DNA of 64,000 bases from Ga0077530 sp046293075 (GCA_046293075.1 JBKBPL010000008.1:54169-118168), one strand, 5' to 3'. Positions 41,763 to 51,143 are shown, counted from the first letter of the stretch. The notes: generated from the letters alone by a model not told the origin. A program made the numbers and translations.

Positions 41763-43205
41763 ATGACCGCCTCAGAAATCGCTGATCCCGCGCCCCTCCT
41801 TGCCGGCAGTGCCGCCCATGATCCGCTCGAGCAGCTCGCGCGTCTCTTCTCTGGTCATCTCGGCAAGCTGCCGCTCGTGCGCCACGGCGGGCGGGTGAGC
41901 GAAGTCACGCCGAGCCACGTGCTCGTGCGCGGCATCGAGCGCCATGTCGAGCTCGGCACGTCGGTCGAGGTCGAAGGTGGCGGCGCACGCTGGCTCGGCG
42001 AGGTCATTGGCATCGAACCTGACTGCGCCAACGTCAAACTCTTCTCCACCTCACCGCGCCTCGGCCTCGGCGCACCGGTCTGGATTCGCGACAGCATCGA
42101 GATCTGCCCCGACGTGAGCTGGCTCGGGCGTGTGATCAACGCGCTCGGCCAGCCGATTGACAGCCAGGGCCCGCTCGCCAGCGGTACGATCCCCTATTCC
42201 ATCGATCACGAGCCGATCCCGCCGATGGCCCTCGACCGGATCCGCCGTCCGATCATCACCGGCGTGAAGGCCGTGGACCTCTTCACGCCCATCTGCGCAG
42301 GCCAGCGCATCGGCATCTTCGCGGGATCGGGCGTCGGCAAGTCCACGCTCGTCTCGATGCTGGCGCGGACGAACGGCTTCAACACGATCGTGATTGCGCT
42401 CGTCGCGGAACGGGGCCGCGAAGTCCGCGAGTTCCTGGATGATGTTGTCAAGCCGCATGCGCCGCGTGCGGTCACTGTCGTCGCCTCGAGCTCGGAAGGC
42501 GCCATGATGCGCAAGAATGCGGCCAAGACCGCCATGGCCGTCGCCGAGTACTTCCGGGATCGCGGTGACAACGTCCTGCTCGTCGTCGACTCGATCACGC
42601 GGTTCGCCCATGCGCTGCGCGAGGTAGCGCTTGCCGCTGGCGAGCCGCCTGTTGCCCGCGGCTATGCTCCCTCGGTCTTCGCCGAGTTGCCGCGACTTCT
42701 TGAGCGCGCCGGCCCGGGCAAGCCGGGCTCGGGCTCGATCACGGGCGTGTTCTCCGTACTGCTCGATGGCGAGGACTCCAACGAGCCGATTGCCGATACC
42801 GTTCGTGGCATTCTCGACGGCCACATCGTGCTCGACCGGGCGATTGCCGACCAGGGCCGCTATCCGGCCATCAATCCGCTGACATCGATCTCGCGCCTGG
42901 CGCCGCTCGCCTGGAGCAAGGAGGAGGCCGAACTCGTCCGGCGGCTCAGAACAATCATCGCCCGCTATGAAGAGACGCGTGATCTGCGTGCCGTCGGCGC
43001 CTACAAGGCCGAGGCCGACTTCGAGCTCGATCAGGCGGTGCTGCTGACCCCTGTGCTCTACCGCTTTCTCACCCAGCTTCCGGATGATCCGCCCTGCCCA
43101 GGCGTGTTCGGCGAGCTCGCTGCCGTCCTCTCAGAAATGCGCAATGGCGGACGCCAAAAAAACGAGTCGGGAGGGACACAGGTCGCAACCAGGGCGCCGT
43201 CCTGA
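41763..43205 (+). CDS. fliI: flagellar export ATPase FliI
   Basis: FliI is the F1-beta-like ATPase that helps unfold and feed substrates into the flagellar export gate. The product has the Walker A motif GSGVGKST (residues 188-195 from the chosen ATG), the family helix VSMLARTNGFNTIVIALVAE, VLLVVDSITRFAHALREVAL for Walker B, and PSVFAELPRLLERAG. The ATG at 41763 gives 480 residues; a TTG 21 codons upstream is in frame, and neither has a clear ribosome site. It is the last plus-strand flagellar gene and converges on a GntR gene. Its partner FliH is encoded 15 kb away. Confidence 0.94.
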   Translation: MTASEIADPAPLLAGSAAHDPLEQLARLFSGHLGKLPLVRHGGRVSEVTPSHVLVRGIERHVELGTSVEVEGGGARWLGEVIGIEPDCANVKLFSTSPRLGLGAPVWIRDSIEICPDVSWLGRVINALGQPIDSQGPLASGTIPYSIDHEPIPPMALDRIRRPIITGVKAVDLFTPICAGQRIGIFAGSGVGKSTLVSMLARTNGFNTIVIALVAERGREVREFLDDVVKPHAPRAVTVVASSSEGAMMRKNAAKTAMAVAEYFRDRGDNVLLVVDSITRFAHALREVALAAGEPPVARGYAPSVFAELPRLLERAGPGKPGSGSITGVFSVLLDGEDSNEPIADTVRGILDGHIVLDRAIADQGRYPAINPLTSISRLAPLAWSKEEAELVRRLRTIIARYEETRDLRAVGAYKAEADFELDQAVLLTPVLYRFLTQLPDDPPCPGVFGELAAVLSEMRNGGRQKNESGGTQVATRAPS

Positions 43206-43215
43206 GCTCGCGCGC

Positions 43216-43998
43216 TTACTGGCTCGCCATCATTGAGAGACGGCCGTCGAAGAGCACGAGTTGCTCCGAGATCTCGAGCGGCGTGTCCTTGGCATCAAAA
43301 GCCGTGCGCACGCAGCGCATGACGATGGTATCGCTGTCACCTCTGAGCGGGCGGGCACTTTCATCGCTCCCGGCGAGCGGCTTCATCGTCCAGAGCGTGC
43401 GGTCCACGGCCGCGTGGTACGTCTCGGCATAGACGGAAAAGAGCACCTCGGCGGCCGGATCGATCTCGAATTGTAGATTGGGGAAGCGGGCGGCATCGAC
43501 GGTGATCGTCTCGATCGCGATGAGCGTGCCGTCATGGCGCCACTCGCGGCGCAGCTTGAGAGCACGCGGCACCATCGACGCTGGCCGCAGCATCCTGAGA
43601 GCCGAGACTTCGGCTGGGGTGGCAGCCACGTACTCCGTCCCCGCCAGCACAATTTCGGGTTCAATGGGCGTGCCATTGGCGCCGCAAAGGCGCAGCGCCG
43701 GACCGGTACGCCAGGCTTCACCGGCCTTGACGAACGTGCCGCGCCCACGTTCGCGCACCAGGACGCGATCGCGGGCGAGCTGATCCAGGGCCTTGCGCAC
43801 CGTGCCAATGCTGACGCCGAACTCACGCGCGAGGTGAACTTCGGGCGGGATCGGCGCGCCTGCAGACCAGTCGCCGCGTTCAATCCTGGCGAGGATCAGT
43901 CCACGCACCTGCTCGTGCAGGGGGCCTGGAACATTGTGGAGACCGAACAGCCCTGCGCGCACGCCCTGTGCTGCGCCGAAACGCGCCCGGTTGGACAT
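43216..43998 (-). CDS. GntR-family regulator with UTRA domain
   Basis: A HutC-type regulator of 260 residues. The N-terminal winged helix (about residues 22-92) has LHEQVRGLILARIERGDWSA and FGVSIGTVRKALDQLARDRV, and the C-terminal UTRA ligand domain (about 110-255) has ALKLRREWRHDGTLIAIETI and VLFSVYAETYHAAVDRTLW. It is divergent from the exopolysaccharide operon at 44542 across about 540 bases, so it may control that operon or itself. It converges on fliI with only ten bases between stops. The ligand is unknown. Confidence 0.85.
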   Translation of the reverse strand: MSNRARFGAAQGVRAGLFGLHNVPGPLHEQVRGLILARIERGDWSAGAPIPPEVHLAREFGVSIGTVRKALDQLARDRVLVRERGRGTFVKAGEAWRTGPALRLCGANGTPIEPEIVLAGTEYVAATPAEVSALRMLRPASMVPRALKLRREWRHDGTLIAIETITVDAARFPNLQFEIDPAAEVLFSVYAETYHAAVDRTLWTMKPLAGSDESARPLRGDSDTIVMRCVRTAFDAKDTPLEISEQLVLFDGRLSMMASQ

Positions 43999-44541
43999 CG
44001 AGATCCCTCAGCCCCGCGCCTTCCGCCCTCCACATCGGCAGCTCCGCCGATGGCAGGCAACAGCTAAGCCTCCCGCAATCTGCCGCGGGACGGTGCTCAC
44101 TGTTGCCTGATTGGACGCTGCAAATACCGCCGCGGCGAATGAACCGGCCACGGCATATCCCACCGGCTTGAGGATAAGTTGATTCCAGCATAAGGATCCC
44201 GGTCAAATTCCTCTTATAACCAAAGCTTAGGAAATGAGGCTTTTCCGCCACATTTGGCGGCTTCGCGCGGTCGAAAACTAATCTTTTGATACGGCACAAT
44301 ATTTTTGTCGCCGCCTCAGCGCCATGATGCACGCCTAAATGGCGCGTCTCCATAATGCAATCAGAGGATGTATTCGGCTCTCATTTCCTGCAGGAATTTC
44401 TCCCCGCCGGCCGCTGCCGATTAACGCTAAAGCAAATCTCCAAAACTACGATCCGAGCTCAGTTCGTCAGCTGAGCAGGCCACGCCCCCTGTCCGCCCGC
44501 CCGAGCCATCGTCCAGTTTTTCCAGGGGCCTTGGAACCGCC
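43999..44541. other. divergent regulatory region between GntR gene and exopolysaccharide operon
   Basis: These 543 bases are more AT-rich than their surroundings and have no gene-like frame. They include an inverted repeat CCGCCA-CATT-TGGCGG at 44245-44260 and another spaced repeat GCGCCAT with ATGGCGC around 44320-44345. A possible plus-strand promoter reads TTGAGG, 17 bases, TAAGGA (about 44168-44196). The length suggests a long leader or several regulator sites, but nothing is proven. Confidence 0.5.
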
Positions 44542-45954
44542 ATGAGTCGCATTGCCAGTATGTCGTCGCAAAACAGGCGTGGGGATAGCGACCTCACGAA
44601 TCTGCCAGCGCGCGAGGGCGCGGCGGTCGCCACGGAGGTGCAGCCGACGATCCAGCCGCTGGCCGATCTTGATGCCTTGGGCCGCCTTACCGCCCTCGAC
44701 AAGGCCTTTGCGCCTGCCGCAGAGCCCGCTCCGGAGGTCAGGCCCGCCCCGGCGCCCGCTGCTGCGCCGGCAAAACGCAGTTTGCCCCAGCTTCGGACTG
44801 TAGATCGGCGCATCCTCAAGACCCTCGCCGGCGTCATTCTCGTCGTCGTGGTGGGCTGGATGCCCCTGCAGGCGCTCCTGCGGACGACCAGCACCGAGGC
44901 GATCATCAATGCGCGCCTCATTACGCTGCGCGCACCCATCGAAGGCCAGGTCTCCTGGCTCAGCCAGGTCGCCGTCGGCACGGAGCTCGAGCCGGGCGCG
45001 CAGGTGCTCGGCATCGTCAACCCGCGCGCCGACCGCGGCCGGCTTGATGCCATCGGCCAACTCATCGGCGAGCTCGAGAGCGACATCAAGGCGCTCACGG
45101 CCCGTCGCGACAGCCTCCTGAGCCTCCGCCGCGAGCACAGCACGAACGCCGAAGCCTTCCGGACGGGGCGCATTGCCCAGCTCGAGTCGCGCATGGCCGA
45201 GACACGCAGCGAGGTCGCCGCCGCCACGGCCCGCCACGAGGAGGCCCGGCAGACGCTCGAGCGCGCCCAGGCCCTCGCGGATACAGGCACCGGCACCGTC
45301 GTCGCGCTCGAGCGCGCCCGGCGCGATGCGACCGTCGCCGCTCAGACGCTGGAGGCCCTTCGCCATCGCCTGAATACGCTCGACGTCGAGCTTTCAGCCC
45401 TCCGCCGTGGCGTCTATGTCGGCGACAGCTACAATGACCGCCCGCAGTCCCTGCAGCGCGCCGATGAGATCGCGCTGCGCCTCAATGAGGTCACCGCGGA
45501 TCTTGCCCAGCGGGAAGCGCGCCTCGCGAACCTGCGTAACGAGCTTGCCGCCGAGAACATGCGCTATGCGCAGCGCTCCGCCGCCGGCCTCGTGGCGCCG
45601 GTCAGCGGCAGCGTCTGGGAGGTCATGACGGCGCCCGGCGAATCGGTCGTGCGCGGGCAGGATCTCGTGCGCCTCCTCGACTGCTCCGGCCTCGTCGTGA
45701 CCGCAACCGTCGGCGAAGCCGCCTACAATCAGCTCCGTGTCGGTCAGCCGGCGCGCTTCCGCTTCCGCGGCGAGAGCACCGACCATGAGGGCCGCATCAT
45801 CAGCCTCACGGGCGTTGCGACCGCTCCCGCCAATCTCGCCATTCAGCCCGCAGCGCTCGCCAAGGAGCCCTATCGCGTGACTGTGGCGCTGCCGGCATTG
45901 GCGACTTCCGGCCGCTGCAGCGTCGGGCGCACGGGCCGCGTCACCTTCGGCTAG
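44542..45954 (+). CDS. HlyD-family membrane fusion protein of an exopolysaccharide synthase (BgsB-like)
   Basis: The 470-residue product has a long polar, Pro/Ala-rich cytoplasmic N-terminus (to about residue 88), one membrane helix (TLAGVILVVVVGWMPLQALL), a lipoyl-like half with NARLITLRAPIEGQVSWLSQ, a coiled coil of about 170 residues rich in Arg, Ala and Glu, and a second lipoyl-like half with GLVAPVSGSVWEVMTAPGES. Such proteins join an inner-membrane synthase to the cell exterior. Twelve bases separate it from the GT2 gene. The order fusion protein then synthase, and both lengths, resemble the Sinorhizobium bgsBA operon for mixed-linkage beta-glucan; an alginate-type Alg44 role is less likely. 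Confidence 0.75.
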   Translation: MSRIASMSSQNRRGDSDLTNLPAREGAAVATEVQPTIQPLADLDALGRLTALDKAFAPAAEPAPEVRPAPAPAAAPAKRSLPQLRTVDRRILKTLAGVILVVVVGWMPLQALLRTTSTEAIINARLITLRAPIEGQVSWLSQVAVGTELEPGAQVLGIVNPRADRGRLDAIGQLIGELESDIKALTARRDSLLSLRREHSTNAEAFRTGRIAQLESRMAETRSEVAAATARHEEARQTLERAQALADTGTGTVVALERARRDATVAAQTLEALRHRLNTLDVELSALRRGVYVGDSYNDRPQSLQRADEIALRLNEVTADLAQREARLANLRNELAAENMRYAQRSAAGLVAPVSGSVWEVMTAPGESVVRGQDLVRLLDCSGLVVTATVGEAAYNQLRVGQPARFRFRGESTDHEGRIISLTGVATAPANLAIQPAALAKEPYRVTVALPALATSGRCSVGRTGRVTFG

Positions 45955-45966
45955 AGCGTTAACGCC

Positions 45967-47922
45967 ATGGCCCTGCTCTTCGAGGCTCTCGCACCGGGCT
46001 TTCTCGTCCTGGGCTTCGCCTGGATGGTGCTTCCGTGGCTGAAGGCCGAGGACGAGCGGGCCCGCGCTGCCATGGTCGCGATCATGCTCGTGCTCATGTG
46101 GCGCTACATGGCGTGGCGCTGGATGGTGACGTTGCCCCCCGTTGGGCTCACTTTGGATTTCGCCGTCGGGGTCACCTTCGTCACGGTCGAGACGCTGGTG
46201 GTCGCCGGGGCCACGATCAGTCTCACGTTCCTGGTCCGCCTGACCAACCGCACGCCCGATGCCGACCGGAACCAGTCCTGGCTCATGGCCCAGGCGCCCC
46301 CGCCGCTCGTCGATGTGTTCATCTGCACCTATAACGAGGAAGAGGCGATCCTCGAGCGCACGATCGTCGGCGCGCTCGCCCTCGACTATCCACGCTATCG
46401 TGTCTGGGTGCTTGACGACGGCCGCCGCCCTTGGCTCGAAGCCCTCGCCGCTCGTCTCGGCGCGCACTATCTGACGCGCCCCGACAACGCCCATGCCAAA
46501 GCCGGCAATATCAACAATGGGCTCCGCCACGTCGCCACGCTCCCCGAGCCGCCCGACTTCATCAGCATCCTCGACGCCGACTTCGTCCCGGCCCCGCACT
46601 TCCTGCGGCGCGCGCTGAGCCTCTTTCGCGAGGACGACGTCGGCATTGTTCAGACACCGCAGCACTTCATCAACCCGGACCCCCTGCAGAGCAATCTCTC
46701 GATCGCCCGCGTCTGGCCCGACGAGCAGCGCTACTTCTTTGATGTCGTCATGGCGTCGAAGGACGCCTGGGGCGCATCCTTCTGCTGCGGCACGTCATCT
46801 GTGATCCGCTTCCCCGTTCTGCAACAGATTGGTGGCTTTCCAACCGAGTCCGTGACCGAGGACTATCTCGTCACGCTGAAGATGAAGGCCGCGGGCTACC
46901 GCACGGTCTACCTCAATGAGCGCCTCTCGCTCGGTCTGGCGCCTGAGGGTCTCAAGGAGTACGTCACCCAGCGCAGCCGCTGGGCGCTCGGCTTCGTGCA
47001 GATCTACCGTGGCGCGCTCGGGCCGTTCCGCCGCAACAATGGCCTCTCGCTCATGGACCGGGTGAGCCTCACGGAAACCTTCCTGTACTGGTCCGCTGCC
47101 CACTCCTTCCGCCTGCTCGGCATCATCATCCCGATACTTTACCTCCTCTTCAACGTGCACGCCGTGCAGGCCGACGTCATCGATACGCTCGGCTACTATC
47201 TTCCTTACTTCATCTCTCAGATCACCATCATGGGCTGGATGGCGCGCGGCCGCGTCATGCCCATCATGTCAGACGTGACGCAGCTGCTCGCCGCCGCGCA
47301 GATCACGCGCGCGGTGGCACACGGCCTCATCAAACCCAAGGGCCACAAGTTCCATGTGACGGCCAAGGGCGGCGACCGCAGCAGACGGTTCATCCAGTGG
47401 CCGCTCATGCGCGTCTTTCTGATCTATCTCGCGCTGACCATCGCCGGGCTCATTTGGGCCTTCATCTTCGAAGATGGCCACAAGCTCCGTGACTCCGCGG
47501 CACTCTGCCTCTTCTGGAGCTGGTACAATATCGTCGTGCTCACGATCGCCTGCATTGTCTGCATTGAACAGCCGCGCCTGCGCGCTTCCGAGCGGCTCAG
47601 CGCACGTGGCATGGCGCTGATCGATGTAGACGGCAATCTCGCTGAGGCGCGCGTCCTTGATGTGTCCCTCGGCGGCGCGCGCCTCGCCGGGCCCTCGCCC
47701 GCACCCGTCGGGACAGGTGTCACCGTCGTTCTCGATGGCATGAGCATTCGAGGCACGCTCTTGCGCGCCGGAGCGGAAAGCTACGTCGTGCGCTTCGAGG
47801 AAACGGCCGAGACGAAGGCCAAGCTCATCCGGTTCGTCTACTCGGGCCGTTTCTCTGCCGACGTGCCGCGTATCGTACCGGCCCGCGTCGCGGCGGCGAC
47901 GCTCGGCCGCGTCATGCGCTGA
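45967..47922 (+). CDS. cellulose-synthase-like GT2 glycosyltransferase with PilZ domain (BgsA-like)
   Basis: A 651-residue inner-membrane processive synthase. Two or three N-terminal membrane segments precede a GT2 catalytic domain with VFICTYNEEE, the DDG at 150-152, DAD at 203-205, TPQHF at 230-234, TED at 297-299 and QRSRW at 335-339, the complete set for a beta-glucan synthase. More membrane segments follow (about 375-430, 483-535), then a C-terminal PilZ domain with R539-x3-R543 and D565-x-S-x-x-G570, which should bind cyclic di-GMP. Together with the HlyD-like gene it should make and export a linear beta-glucan. The known BgsA was described as lacking a typical PilZ domain, so cellulose or another glucan is also possible. 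Confidence 0.85.
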   Translation: MALLFEALAPGFLVLGFAWMVLPWLKAEDERARAAMVAIMLVLMWRYMAWRWMVTLPPVGLTLDFAVGVTFVTVETLVVAGATISLTFLVRLTNRTPDADRNQSWLMAQAPPPLVDVFICTYNEEEAILERTIVGALALDYPRYRVWVLDDGRRPWLEALAARLGAHYLTRPDNAHAKAGNINNGLRHVATLPEPPDFISILDADFVPAPHFLRRALSLFREDDVGIVQTPQHFINPDPLQSNLSIARVWPDEQRYFFDVVMASKDAWGASFCCGTSSVIRFPVLQQIGGFPTESVTEDYLVTLKMKAAGYRTVYLNERLSLGLAPEGLKEYVTQRSRWALGFVQIYRGALGPFRRNNGLSLMDRVSLTETFLYWSAAHSFRLLGIIIPILYLLFNVHAVQADVIDTLGYYLPYFISQITIMGWMARGRVMPIMSDVTQLLAAAQITRAVAHGLIKPKGHKFHVTAKGGDRSRRFIQWPLMRVFLIYLALTIAGLIWAFIFEDGHKLRDSAALCLFWSWYNIVVLTIACIVCIEQPRLRASERLSARGMALIDVDGNLAEARVLDVSLGGARLAGPSPAPVGTGVTVVLDGMSIRGTLLRAGAESYVVRFEETAETKAKLIRFVYSGRFSADVPRIVPARVAAATLGRVMR

Positions 47923-47942
47923 GCGCCCCGCGTGCTGCGGCG

Positions 47943-48090
47943 CGCTATCACACGCTGGTGAAGATCACCGTCGTTCTGAACGGGCAGAAAAACTGCTGCG
48001 CTGCACAATGGCCGCTTCACCGAGGGCTATCTCACGCTGCAGCAGGGGGCCCGCGTGATCGAGTTCCGTGGAGTGGCGATCAAGCCGATA
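47943..48090 (+). pseudogene. decayed fragment of a DUF1080-type domain
   Basis: One frame reads YHTLVKITVVLNGQK (47946-47990) and then loses sense; the next frame, from 48001, reads LHNGRFTEGYLTLQQGARVI followed by EFRGVAIKPI. Joined, these look like the C-terminal strands of a DUF1080 (3-keto-disaccharide hydrolase or LamG-like) domain, where a NG turn, a GxLxLQ strand and a final EFRxVxIKP strand are typical. A frameshift near 47991-48001, no start codon and no upstream part show it is a remnant. It is not translated as one protein. Confidence 0.45.
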
Positions 48091-48239
48091 CGGGGACAAG
48101 GCGCGCATCGTTGTGGCAGCGCGTCGCAGTGCAGGCGCGACCAATGCGCGCGCGGCGCTCTTGACCTTGATGAAGGGCCAGTGCCGCCACCAAATCCCGC
48201 TAATACGAAACGCGGACGTCTCAACCGAGGGAGACGGCT

Positions 48240-48506
48240 ATGGACTGGCCAATGTATCGCCGTGTCGAACGCCAGGCCGTGCGCATGCATGAGATGATGG
48301 ATCGGCTTGGAGTCGATCCGATCACCTTTGCCCGGCTGCGGCAGGGGGAGGCCTATGCCGAGGCGCGCACCCGCTGCCTGTTCTGTAAATCGGCTGACGA
48401 ATGCCTGCGCTGGCTCGAAAGCAAGGCGTCACCTGACGAGCAGCCGGCGTTTTGCCCGAACGCGCGGCTCTTTGCAGGTTGCCCGAGGAGGCGCGCCATC
48501 TCGTGA
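48240..48506 (+). CDS. DUF6455 family protein
   Basis: The 88-residue product has RMHEMMDRLGVDPITFARLR followed by three or four conserved cysteines in CLFCKSADECLRWLES and AFCPNARLF, the pattern of small alphaproteobacterial DUF6455 proteins that may bind a metal or a cofactor. The ATG at 48240 follows GAGGGAGA. It stands alone between the exopolysaccharide operon and the Lhr helicase gene. No function is established for the family that I know of. Confidence 0.7.
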   Translation: MDWPMYRRVERQAVRMHEMMDRLGVDPITFARLRQGEAYAEARTRCLFCKSADECLRWLESKASPDEQPAFCPNARLFAGCPRRRAIS

Positions 48507-48560
48507 TGGCGCCGCGGTCGCCGCAGGAACCAGGCACGCCGCCGTGGTAAGCTCGCGGCC

Positions 48561-51143
48561 ATGCCAGCGCGCCTCAAAGCCAGACCCTTGACCGCGGCAC
48601 GGCCCCGCGCGCGGGCCGCGCCGGCCATTGTCCTGCCCGAGCCCTTCGCCGGCTGGTTCGCCGGCAAGGGCTGGCAGCCACGCCCGCATCAGCTCGCTCT
48701 GCTGGCCCAGGCGGCGGCACGGCGATCCACATTGCTCATTGCCCCGACCGGCGCCGGCAAGACGCTCTCTGGCTTCCTGCCGAGTCTTCTCACGCTGCAC
48801 ACGCGCAGCAATCGCCCCGCCCGGGCGTCCGGCCTGCACACGCTCTACATCTCGCCGCTCAAGGCCCTCGCTGTCGACATCGCACGCAACCTGCTGACAC
48901 CCATAGCGGAGATGGGCCTCGACATCCGCGTCGAGACGCGCACCGGCGATACCCCGCCCGGCAAGCGTCAGCGTCAGCGGCTCCGCCCGCCCGAGATCCT
49001 GCTGACGACGCCGGAGCAGCTCGCCCTCCTCCTTGCGAGCCCGGATGCCCCTTACATCTTCGGCGACCTCGACACGCTGGTCCTCGACGAGTTGCACGCA
49101 CTCGCCCCTTCCAAGCGCGGCGACTTGCTCGCGCTCGACGTGGCGCGTCTGAGAACCCTTGCGCCGAGCCTCATGTCGGTCGGCCTCTCCGCAACGGTCG
49201 CCCATCCGAGCGAACTCAGGGCCTGGCTCGCGCCGCAGGCGGCACCTGAAACCACGATCCAGCTCGCCGACATCGTGGCTGTGGCGGGCGGCGCCAAGCC
49301 CGAGATCGCCATCCTCGAGACCGAGGAAGGCATGCCCATCGCGAGCCACACCGCGCGCTATGCCGTGCCGGAGGTGCTCGCCGCGATTGCGCGCCATCGC
49401 CTCGCGCTCATCTTCGTCAATACGCGCATGCAGGCCGAGCTCATGTTCCAGGAGCTCTGGAAGGCGAACACGCAGAACCTGCCTATCGCGCTTCACCATG
49501 GATCGCTCGATGTGGCGCAGCGGCGCAAGGTCGAGGCGGCCATGGCGCGCGGCGCGCTGCGCGCCGTCGTCGCCACCTCGACCCTCGATCTCGGTATTGA
49601 CTGGGGGGATGTCGATCTCGTCATCCATCTCGGCGCGCCGAAGGGAGCGTCGCGCCTCATCCAGCGCATTGGCCGCGCCAATCACCGCCTCGATGAGCCG
49701 TCGACTGCCATCCTCGTGCCGGCCAATCGCTTCGAAGTACTCGAGTGCCGTGCCGCGCTCGAGGCTGCGCTCGCAGGCGAGCAGGACGCCGTCATCCGCC
49801 GCACGGGAACGATGGACGTGCTCGCGCAGCACGTTCTCGGCACGGCCTGCGCCGGCCCCTTTCATCCTGACGCGCTCTACGCGGAGGTGCGCGCCGCGCT
49901 CCCCTACGCCGGTCTTTCGCGCGCCGACTTCGACCGCGTCATCGACTTCGTCGCGACGGGGGGCTACGCCCTCCGCCAGTACGAGCGCTTCGCGCGCCTC
50001 AAGCCCGATGCTGATGGCCGCTGGCGGCTCACCCATCCGAGCTTCGCCCAGCAGTACCGGCTCAATGTCGGCACGATCGTCGAGAAGCCGCTGCTCAAGG
50101 TGCGTCTCGTCGGCGCTCGGCGCCGGCGCCCTGGTTCCGCCCAAAGTTTGATGGGCGGGCGCGTGCTCGGCGAGATCGACGAGGATTTCGCCGCCGAGCT
50201 GAGCCCCGGCGATACCTTTGCCTTCGCAGGCGACATCCTGCGCATGGAGGGTCTTACGGACGAAGAGCTGCTCGTCTCGCGCGCCACCGCCAAAGACCCC
50301 AAAGTGCCGAGCTACCCCGGCGGCAGGTTCCCGCTTTCCACCCATCTGGCTGAGCGCGTCCGGCGGATGCTCGCCGATCCGGCGCGGTGGTCGAGCCTGC
50401 CGCCGGCCGTCGCCGCCTGGCTCGACATCCAGCAGCGCGTCTCTGTCATCCCCGCCGCCGATGAGGTGCTCGTCGAGACCTTTCCGCGCAACGGGCGGCA
50501 CTATCTCGCCGCGTATCCCTTCGAGGGGCGCATTGCGCACCAGACCTTGGGGATGCTGCTCACGCGCCGCCTCTACCGCGCCGGCGCCCTGCCGCTCGGC
50601 TTCGTCGCCAATGACTACGCCCTCTCGGTCTGGGCTGCGCGCGACATCGCCCGCATGCTGGCCGACGGCGACCTGAACCTCGCCCACCTCTTCGACGAGG
50701 ACATGCTCGGCGATGATCTCGAAGCCTGGCTCGCCGAGACGAGCCTCATGCGCCGCACGTTCCGTTCGTGCGCCGTCATTGCCGGTCTCGTCGAGCGGCG
50801 CGCGCCCCGCCACCGCAAGAACAGCCGCCAGCTCGCAGTCTCGACCAACCTCATTTATGACGTATTGCGCCGCCACGACCCGCATCACATTCTCCTCGAA
50901 GCGGCCTATCAGGACGCGGCAACGGGGCTCCTGGATATCCAGCGCCTTGCCGGCTTCCTGGCACGAATCAAGGGGAGAATCAGGCATAGTGCGCTCGATC
51001 GCGTGTCGCCGCTGGCGGTACCGCTGATTGTCGAGCTTGGCCGTGAGTCGGTCCACGGCGCTTCCGCCGAGGCCCTGCTCAGGGAGGCGGCCGAAGCACT
51101 GATTGCCGAAGCCGTCGAACCAGGAAGCCTGGAGGCCCGATGA
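48561..51143 (+). CDS. Lhr-type ligase-associated DEXH-box helicase
   Basis: A large ATP-dependent helicase thought to act in DNA repair. The 860-residue product has Walker A APTGAGKT at 61-68, a DExH box LVLDELHAL, helicase C motifs with ATSTLDLGIDWGDVDLVIHL and LIQRIGRANHR, and the C-terminal Lhr core domain. In many bacteria it is encoded with a ligase, an exonuclease and PdeM; here only PdeM follows, overlapping by four bases (ATGA). A very long open frame on the opposite strand is a compositional shadow. Confidence 0.88.
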   Translation: MPARLKARPLTAARPRARAAPAIVLPEPFAGWFAGKGWQPRPHQLALLAQAAARRSTLLIAPTGAGKTLSGFLPSLLTLHTRSNRPARASGLHTLYISPLKALAVDIARNLLTPIAEMGLDIRVETRTGDTPPGKRQRQRLRPPEILLTTPEQLALLLASPDAPYIFGDLDTLVLDELHALAPSKRGDLLALDVARLRTLAPSLMSVGLSATVAHPSELRAWLAPQAAPETTIQLADIVAVAGGAKPEIAILETEEGMPIASHTARYAVPEVLAAIARHRLALIFVNTRMQAELMFQELWKANTQNLPIALHHGSLDVAQRRKVEAAMARGALRAVVATSTLDLGIDWGDVDLVIHLGAPKGASRLIQRIGRANHRLDEPSTAILVPANRFEVLECRAALEAALAGEQDAVIRRTGTMDVLAQHVLGTACAGPFHPDALYAEVRAALPYAGLSRADFDRVIDFVATGGYALRQYERFARLKPDADGRWRLTHPSFAQQYRLNVGTIVEKPLLKVRLVGARRRRPGSAQSLMGGRVLGEIDEDFAAELSPGDTFAFAGDILRMEGLTDEELLVSRATAKDPKVPSYPGGRFPLSTHLAERVRRMLADPARWSSLPPAVAAWLDIQQRVSVIPAADEVLVETFPRNGRHYLAAYPFEGRIAHQTLGMLLTRRLYRAGALPLGFVANDYALSVWAARDIARMLADGDLNLAHLFDEDMLGDDLEAWLAETSLMRRTFRSCAVIAGLVERRAPRHRKNSRQLAVSTNLIYDVLRRHDPHHILLEAAYQDAATGLLDIQRLAGFLARIKGRIRHSALDRVSPLAVPLIVELGRESVHGASAEALLREAAEALIAEAVEPGSLEAR

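Noticed and set aside
48429..51056. An open frame of 875 codons on the minus strand opposite the Lhr helicase gene
   Set aside because: Its sequence is rich in Arg, Gly, Glu and Ala with no motifs, and the plus strand carries a well-conserved helicase over the same bases. Long antisense frames are expected in GC-rich coding DNA.
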